Positions 57,187-64,000 of a stretch of DNA of 64,000 nucleotides are shown here, in pieces. This DNA comes from Mactra quadrangularis (taxonomy: Eukaryota; Mollusca; Bivalvia; Venerida; Mactridae): the NCBI GenBank assembly GCA_025267735.1, contig CM046298.1:29271866-29335865 (forward strand). The letters are read 5' to 3'. The notes below the pieces were generated by a model. It searched no databases. It was not told the origin of the DNA and was given only the letters and a program-made list of their open reading frames with translations. The position numbers and the translations under genes were made by a program. Positions within the stretch are counted from its first letter, which is position 1. Each line of letters opens with the position of its first letter.

Positions 57187-58881
57187 AAATATTAAATAGA
57201 TATCCATGTTGTTTCAAATTGCATACAAAATTAACCTAATAGTTTTCCTAAGCAAAATGTTTTATCCTATTACCTAATAATTGACAGACCAGGAACCAGA
57301 CTCAAGAGTGATTAATATAAGTTGAAAGAACTTGTCTAAAAAATCCAGCCACAGTGAATTAGTTAAAATGTACATAAATGAAAGAACTTATCATTAAGGT
57401 TTAAATATAACATTTATTTACAAACGTTTTAGCATCACTTACGTTAATAAGTCAGTCTACTTTATTTATAATAAATAAATCAAGTCTTATACTAATAAAG
57501 CAGGATTCACAAAATCCTTTGGTCACTGTATATGTTTATTGAGTAAGGAGTCATAGACATTTGGGGTGTGGAAATAAGGAAATCCCAATATATTCTGTAC
57601 ATCTAAGATTATGAAAATTTAAAACCTCTTGCTCAAAAGTTCATTATCTAATGAATGATTAAAAGCTGTCAAAATAACGTCTGTGATTAAATAATTGCGA
57701 TGAATTTGAACAAAATATTAATCAAATCAAAAGCAAAATTACGTTTTCTAAGCAAACAGCATGATTGTTATACATATTGTACAATACGCTTCCACACCCC
57801 TTCCTTAAATACATCATACTTTTCCTCCAATTTTTGTGAATACAGCTTGTTCATATTGACCAAAGACAAATGAATACAATTAACATTCTAGTGACAACAC
57901 TAAGACTAACTTATCTACTGACTATATAGTAAGTGTTACTAAAGTGTAAACCTAGTCTCTGGTCAACATGAGTGAGCTATATATATGATAAAAATCCTCA
58001 CAAAAAATGTAACTTATAAATTTAAATGCTCATCATAAATCATCAAAGCGAACTTACAACAATCAAAATTCTACAATGAAATTATATTACAAAGCACAAC
58101 ATTAAAGGTTGTCCGATCACCCCTGACAACCTACTTAAAATTAATGTCTAGAAGCATGAACTAAAGCAATGTCGATCAATAAAGCACTTTCTGATCACTT
58201 GAAGCAATTACAAGAAAACTAAAATCTTTGTTTAAACAGCTAGGTGAATCAAAAACTACAATGAAGTAAATGCTTAATAGAGGAAAAGTAGATCATCTAA
58301 ATATAGACATTTTCTCTCTCTATTCCATAATTACCAAAGAACTAAGAATCTTAAACATAAAGTGGCGTGATATACAAAAGTAAAATGAGGAGACATTTTA
58401 CTTCTTAATTACAGTGATAGACTGTACTATGCATATTACTGAAGTTTGGACAATAGGAAATTAATAGAGAAAAAGTCCAAGGTTAATCTATTGCTAACTA
58501 GCCAACTACCAGACTTCAATAAAAATGAATGCATGCCAGTTTTACACCAAACCATGAAAACTTGTGACATTAACAGGTACTCTCGTGCCATTACCTTAAA
58601 CTATACATTTGCATATAGACTTACATGAGTAGACAACAATTCCAGTTCCAGTTAACCCCAAAGTTTCCATATAGTGGATTGGTAAAAAATGGCAAACAGA
58701 TATTCCAATGAAGTCAAATTTGTTGGAAAAATGATCACTTTAGATATCCAAACTATTCTTCGAATATGGTAAAGCAACCATTTTGAGAAAGGGGTCAACA
58801 AATATCCGTATATAAAGACAGTATTGACTTGGCAAAAAAAACTAGAAGTAATGTAAAGATCTTAGCGTGTTTTCTTCACTG
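57187..58881. other. noncoding, probably 3' flank or 3' UTR of the 58.88-kb gene
   Basis: AT-rich with no exon signal. The first ~1 kb downstream of the minus-strand stop at 58882 could be 3' UTR, but no polyadenylation site can be assigned. Confidence 0.4.
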
Positions 58882-58980
58882 TCACTGTGTACGTTCAAGC
58901 CATCTTCCTGAACCTTCCTTCAAGTTGTATAATGAATAGTTCCGTGGATTTGACATCATTTTGTTAAATCCTGAAAACGA
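58882..58980 (-). CDS. terminal exon of the unidentified gene
   Basis: Acceptor TTCGTTTTCAG. It encodes FNKMMSNPRNYSLYNLKEGS and GRWLERTQ, then TGA at 58882-58884. Confidence 0.6.
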   Translation of the reverse strand, partial: SFSGFNKMMSNPRNYSLYNLKEGSGRWLERTQ

Positions 58981-61054
58981 AGAAATAACAAAAATAAATC
59001 AATTATGTAATAATACTCCCAACAATAACACCTAAGATCTTATTATATTTATTTATCCCACATTTCGGCTGAGTGCCTTTTTCAAGGTAAATAAATAGTC
59101 AAAATAGTTTTTGTGTGTGTGTTTTTTTTTTAAAGATAAATCAAGAAATTACAATGACTAGTTTTTTAATAAGGATGTATGCTTAATTTACAATTGCATA
59201 AGTTAAATGCTTTCCAAATCATCACTTCATAGTTATATAGAGTAGTCAATGAATTAATGGATCAGCACAAAACTACACTAAATACTTGTGTATTAACAAA
59301 TGGTTAGACCAGTTTTGCATGAACCAATCAGTATCCATTGAGTAGTTTTGGTTTGGTTTTCAATAGTCAGTTAAGTCAAACAAAAAGCAAAATAAACTAA
59401 AATGAAATAAAATATTTTATTTGAAATGTCCCTGTACCATTCTTATCATGACAGAAATACATAAAATGTATAAACCTTAGGGAAAATGACCACAGTGCTC
59501 CTTTGTACAAAATTATATATAAACTATATTAGTATATTTCATCAGCATACAAAGAAGTTTAAAATATTTTGTAAAAAACTCACACTGGCCAGTAAAATAA
59601 TAGAAGTAACATTTTCATAAGAACTTACACTTACCATAAATAAGTGAAATTTCTTGTTCTATACATTGAAGAAAGGAAGCATCAGAATCATAAGGTTGGT
59701 TTGTCTGAAAACAAAAAAAAAATTCTCATAAGATTTTCTTAATACACCATGTAATCTGCTGTCATAGGAAGAATACTCATAGGCTAGTGGGTACCTACAT
59801 ATTTTTTTCTCAATTAGAAAAAAGCATAAAAAGTTTACTACGTCAACAGCCAAATAAGACTCAAAATATGTATAAAATGCAGTTTTGTTTAAGATGTATC
59901 TATGGTGACAGCACCATTACTGATTCAAGTCCACCTTCCTGAAACTCAAATTGATTGAAACAGTTTTTTCTGAACAAAGTCGTTCTTTGTATTGGCAAAA
60001 CATTCAGACAATCTCTCAACAGTTAAAGTCTTATCTTTGGGCAACCCTTGTAAGTGTCACCATGTAAGTCCTTTAATGATTACAGCCTTATTTTGAAGCA
60101 GCAATAACGAGTGAAGTCATAAAGTCTTTCTACGTTAGAGCTTTTAGGAATGAAGACTATGGTACATAACCATTAAATAAGATCATAACCCTGGCAACCT
60201 GTACTGATGAAGACCGTGCATAACCATCAAAATCTTGCCCTCCTGTAAAGTTTAGCGCTGATCAACTTCAACCCAGATGAAAAAATCTCATCCAATGAGA
60301 GTTAAAAGGGAAGACGATTTCATAGTCAGTATATAAACTAAAAAAATGTATTAAATCAAAAAAGCCCGACTTAGACCTAAGAGCAGTTCACTTGGAGCAC
60401 CAGTCCATTTCTATCATGTTATCAAAATACTAAAAGGTTGCATGAGTATGATCAATTCAATGTGCAACTCGGTCACTTAAAATGATATGAATATGTTTTA
60501 CATCAAAATTAATACAACATGAAAGAAAGCACTTAGCTGTAAGTCACATTGAGTAGATCTACACCAGTGGTCACAATCCAATCATAATAACATCAATAAT
60601 TCACATGAGCATTTAGTCAAACCATCAGTAAATTTCTGAAAATAAAGTCAAAACTTTAAAAAATTGAAACAACTTCATGGAAACAGCACATATCAACAAT
60701 TTAAATTGTTTAATCCATAACAGAAAATAATCACTAGGTCACATAGCTAATGGCCAGTTTTTTCACCTGTTACCTTTGATATGTTATCATATACTTATTA
60801 TTTTTGGTAAAAGATAGGCTAAGGTAGACAAAGGGCATGGTAGCAATTTCCATAGGAAACCGACCATTTGATTAGAGATGATCAAGGGGGTTAACTCTGC
60901 AATGTTACTTTAATGCACTAAATATTTTTTATTAAGTTATGTCCCTTACACAAAACAATATAACTTTCTACTTACTGTGTCATTGGTCTGTGAAGTACAA
61001 ACATACTTGTTCAACAAAAATCTTTCATCTCTACTGAATCTTAGAGTGATTCCT
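58882..61054 (-). CDS. last three exons of an unidentified gene (5' part outside the window)
   Basis: Three minus-strand exons, 60976-61054, 59635-59704 and 58882-58980, have GT/AG borders and join in phase to one frame of about 82 codons ending in TGA. The product reads GITLRFSRDERFLLNKYVCT, then TNQPYDSDASFLQCIEQEIS, and GFNKMMSNPRNYSLYNLKEG with a final SGRWLERTQ. The composition is protein-like in an AT-rich setting, and phases 0 and 1 agree across both introns, so I believe it is real. The family is not recognised; the YSLYNLKEGSGRWLE stretch has the feel of a small globular (RA- or PH-like) domain end, but that is a guess. No further upstream exon was found up to 64000. Confidence 0.6.
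59635..59704 (-). CDS. penultimate exon of the unidentified gene
   Basis: Acceptor TTTTGTTTTCAG and donor TATG|GTAAGTG, 70 nt. The final base completes a Gly codon with the next exon. Its polypyrimidine tract resembles that of the exon at 60976-61054 (AGAATTTTTxTTTTTGTTT on the minus strand). Confidence 0.6.
59771..60577 (+). repeat. ~806-bp duplicated block, copy 1 (intronic)
   Basis: From GAATACTCATAGGCTAGTGG to TAGATCTACACCAGTGGTCAC, repeated at 61273-62078 about 1,502 bases away with only scattered differences (for example CTCATCCAATGAGAGTT against CTCACCCAATGAGAGTT). It lies in the intron between exons 59635-59704 and 60976-61054. Confidence 0.95.
60578..60975. other. noncoding intron sequence
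   Basis: No repeat partner and no exon seen between the duplicated block and the next exon upstream. Confidence 0.4.
60976..61054 (-). CDS. antepenultimate exon of the unidentified gene
   Basis: Acceptor TTTGTTTGCAG and donor ACA|GTAAGT. One leading base completes an earlier codon; 26 codons follow. It lies in the spacer between two copies of a duplicated intronic block. Confidence 0.55.
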
Positions 61055-61272
61055 CTGCAAACAAAAATAAAAATTCTCAAAAGATTTTTCCAAATAAGGA
61101 GAAAATGTTTGTTCCTAGTAAAGGGTTACTTGATCAGTACATATTTGAGTATGAAAAGAGGACTTGCTAGCTTTACAGGTGATAACTAACCATAATCTTA
61201 ATATATCAAACATTTAATACTAAATTGTCTATGCCTACACTTTTTCTTAATAATAAACACCAATAAAGCTGT

Positions 61273-62078
61273 GAATACTCATAGGCTAGTGGGTACCTAC
61301 ATATTTTTTTCTCAATTAGAAAAAGGTACGAAACGTTTTACTAAGTAAACAGCGGAATTAGACTCAAAATATGTATAATAATGCAGTTTTGTTCAAGATG
61401 TATCTATGGTGACAGCACCATTACTGATTCAAGTCCACCTTCCTGAAACTCAAATTGATTGAAACAGTTTTTTCTGAACAAAGTCGTTCTTTGTATTGGC
61501 AAAACATTCAGACAATCTCTCAACAGTTAAAATCTTATCTTTGGGCAACCCTTGTAAGTGTCACCAAGTAAGTCCTTTAATGATTACAGTCTTATTTTGA
61601 AGCAGCAATAACGAGTGAAGTCATAAAGTCTTTCTACGTTAGAGCTTTTAGGAATGAAGACTATGGTACATAACCATTAAATAAGATCATAACTCTGGCA
61701 ACCTGTACTGATGAAGACCATGCATAACCATCAAAATCTTGCCCTCCTGTAAAGTTTAGCGCCGATCAACTTCAACCCAGATGAAAATATCTCACCCAAT
61801 GAGAGTTAAAGGGAAGATGAATTCAAAGTCAGTATATAAACTAAAAAAATGTATTAAACCAAAATAGCCCAACTAAGACCTTAGAGCAGTTCACTTGGAG
61901 CACCAGTCCATTTCTATCATGTTATCAAATACTAAAAGGTTGCATGAGTCTGATCAATTCAATGTACAACTCGGTCACTTAAAATGATATGAATATGTTT
62001 TACATCAAAATTAATACAACATGAAAGAAAGCACTTAGCTGTAAGTCACATTGAGTAGATCTACTTCAGTGGTCACTA
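61273..62078 (+). repeat. ~806-bp duplicated block, copy 2
   Basis: Direct copy of 59771-60577, upstream (in gene direction) of the exon at 60976-61054. Confidence 0.95.
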
Positions 62079-64000
62079 TTCAGATATGATCTTTCAGACA
62101 AACCATACACTAGTAGTTCATTCACCAAGCCACAGTGACCCCTTCTCTTCGTAACCCTGAGAAGGGAGGCAATATCAGGTAACCACCCTTGCCTAAGGGG
62201 AGCCTGGAGACAACTGTGGTAAAGGGCAGCCTCACGTTCCCACATCCATAATAGGATGCCACAGATGGATGCAGTTTAAAGTCTTACCCAGGACTAACTG
62301 TGAAAAAAACTTTCTCACCTTTACTTAAATAAAATTAAAAGAACAAATCATCATTTTAAATCTTTATCATACAAGAATGAAATGAAATTATTAGTATTAT
62401 TATCATGGAAATCTGAACTATTTCAGACATTGAAGAACTGTGAAATTAAAATGGAAAGGCAACAACTTTTTTCTATGATTTGTTTCCCCAGAAAAATTTG
62501 GTGCAATTACCCAAGTCATTTAAAATGCTAGCAAAACAAACTACACAACCCCAATGAAATGGAAATTTATCTACATCTAAGTAAACCCAGTTGGTAAGAA
62601 AATAAAGATTCATAAAATCTTTGTAAAGCATTGAAACTTCAAATTTTAACTATAAACTAAGAAATCAATTCGATTTTTTTTATTTGAATGTCTGCAATTT
62701 AGGCAAAATACAACTATTTCGACCCCTCAGTGAGTCTCTTCAGGCGGTGGCACCAAACCTAATTATATAATTAAATCTGGCACAGATATCCCCGCTATAG
62801 TTGTTTTTTATTTTTTTGTTTCGCTCTTTGTATTTTTGCAACAAAAACATATGATCACAAATATAGTTCAAGTCCGTTAATGCAAAATTTACAGTCACTG
62901 TTACAGACTAACTAATATGACTTATTACATATTGTAAGTATTAATTATATAAAAAATTCTGAGTCATGTATTGAAATGTCATTCATTTCTCACATAAACA
63001 TTGAAAAACCCTGAAATATTCTGTGACATTGTTGCCTAAATGCACTTTTCAGTACTCAAAGCACAATAGTAATGAAATCAAATTTTAGTAAAAAATAGTA
63101 ATGTGGGAGCCACATTAAAGCCGGATTTTTCCGCATATGGGAACATTGGGAACATTGAGAACAAGTTCATGTTGGTACAAAAGAAAGTCATTTGATAAAT
63201 TGCTTATCAGGAGGTATACAAAGGGTGATAATGAATCTTGAAGGAAAAAAAGAGTTTCAGTAACCATATACGAGGGGTGTCCCAGTAAATCGTGTACTTT
63301 GTCCATAACTTTCTTACCTAACGTCACATGATGATCATAATTTACAAGACTGTTTGTTAGCCTTATTTTTATACAAATTAGGCATTTGACCTATAAGTAT
63401 TTGCATGAAAGGCGTCTTTTTAATGTTTAGCTAATACAAGGTATGTGCATGCGGCGCAACCACTTTCACACTTGTATATTCGTTCATACTAAGTTCAAGT
63501 GTGCAGCAAAATTTTAACTTAAACTTGTTAATTGCATTTTATTTTTACATGGACATTCGCAGAAATTATCTATATATTATCACATCAAATCTCAGATCAT
63601 AAAATACGTATACAAGAGTGCCATACGCGTTTGCACCGAAACACAAAAACTGTGACATCAACGAGATAAGATGACGTCAGGACAACATTGAATCTACGTA
63701 AATGCAACTCAGTTTCATAATCAGCCTGGCACAACATGGATGGGTATAAATTTGAATTTAAACACATAGACAGACAAAATAAATCATTTGGTATACATTG
63801 TGCATATTACATATGGTAGAGTAGTTAATTATTGTGTAACATATCCACTGAATTTATTGTACCAAAAACTGCTGAAAGTGTTATTCAAAATTAAGTTGGA
63901 TACTTAACCCGTGGACCATTATATCATTGACCATACTAATATTTTGAGACTGATGTCACAAATTAGTAACAAAAATAAGACAAAAACAAATTTGTTAAAG
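62079..64000. other. noncoding with a possible transposon end
   Basis: TACGAGGGGTGTCCCAGTAA at about 63268 resembles the start of mariner-type terminal repeats; no partner end was found in the window. A GC-richer stretch at 62110-62290 (CTGAGAAGGGAGGCAATATC, CCTAAGGGGAGCCTGGAGAC) looks like a dispersed repeat. The 70-codon frame at 63115-63327 spans the transposon-like end and is not called. No upstream exon of the 58.88-kb gene was found. Confidence 0.4.

Noticed and set aside
62270..62310. A possible 10-base microexon on the minus strand upstream of the 58.88-kb gene
   Set aside because: An acceptor and donor happen to frame TTAGTCCTGG, but such a short match is expected by chance and no phase test is possible.

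Overview
This window looks like animal nuclear DNA, most probably from a bivalve mollusc. It is AT-rich and intron-rich, has no bacterial-style gene packing, and is crowded with tRNA-derived SINEs (A-box and B-box motifs, a 3' end of repeated AATAA), small inverted-repeat DNA elements (MITEs) and tandem repeats. The bivalve call rests on repeat and protein families that I recognise from memory; no search was run.

Layout. 1-4.03 kb: noncoding, with a SINE, a hAT-like MITE and a short inverted repeat. 4.03-11.7 kb, minus strand: the one substantial protein-coding locus. Nine exons join in consistent phase and encode about 1,000 codons: an N-terminal Cys-rich region, a Mutator-like transposase domain with a plausible D-D-E set, and a C-terminal DEDDh (DnaQ-like) 3'-5' exonuclease domain. 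Three frame lesions, one of them an exact 11-bp tandem duplication at the ExoI motif, make this copy look like a recently broken pseudogene. Three SINEs sit in its introns. 11.9-26 kb: a SINE, a dispersed mollusc-type repeat, then a run of inverted-repeat elements: a 3.2-kb element with ~330-370 bp arms around palindrome-rich tandem repeats, a 2.9-kb element with ~110-bp GCGGCCA-rich ends, a 0.7-kb TIR element holding tRNA-like pieces, and two Tc1/mariner-type MITEs, one carrying a nested SINE with a perfect 15-bp target duplication. 26-31 kb: mostly featureless.

31.6-37.1 kb: several candidate minus-strand terminal exons of unidentified gene(s), two MITEs, and a young tandem triplication of a ~501-bp unit that contains degraded coding-like sequence. 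37-58.8 kb: noncoding, with tandem repeats, a palindromic array at 41.2-41.8 kb, a SINE, nested inverted repeats at 48 kb, a shuffled duplication at 49.5-52.6 kb and minisatellites at 53 kb. 58.88-61.05 kb, minus strand: the last three exons, in phase, of an unidentified gene whose upstream part lies outside the window; an ~806-bp intronic block is duplicated around one exon. 62-64 kb: noncoding.

Most short open frames here lie in repeats or AT-rich DNA, and I do not treat them as genes. No functional tRNA, rRNA, CRISPR array or bacterial-type element was seen.
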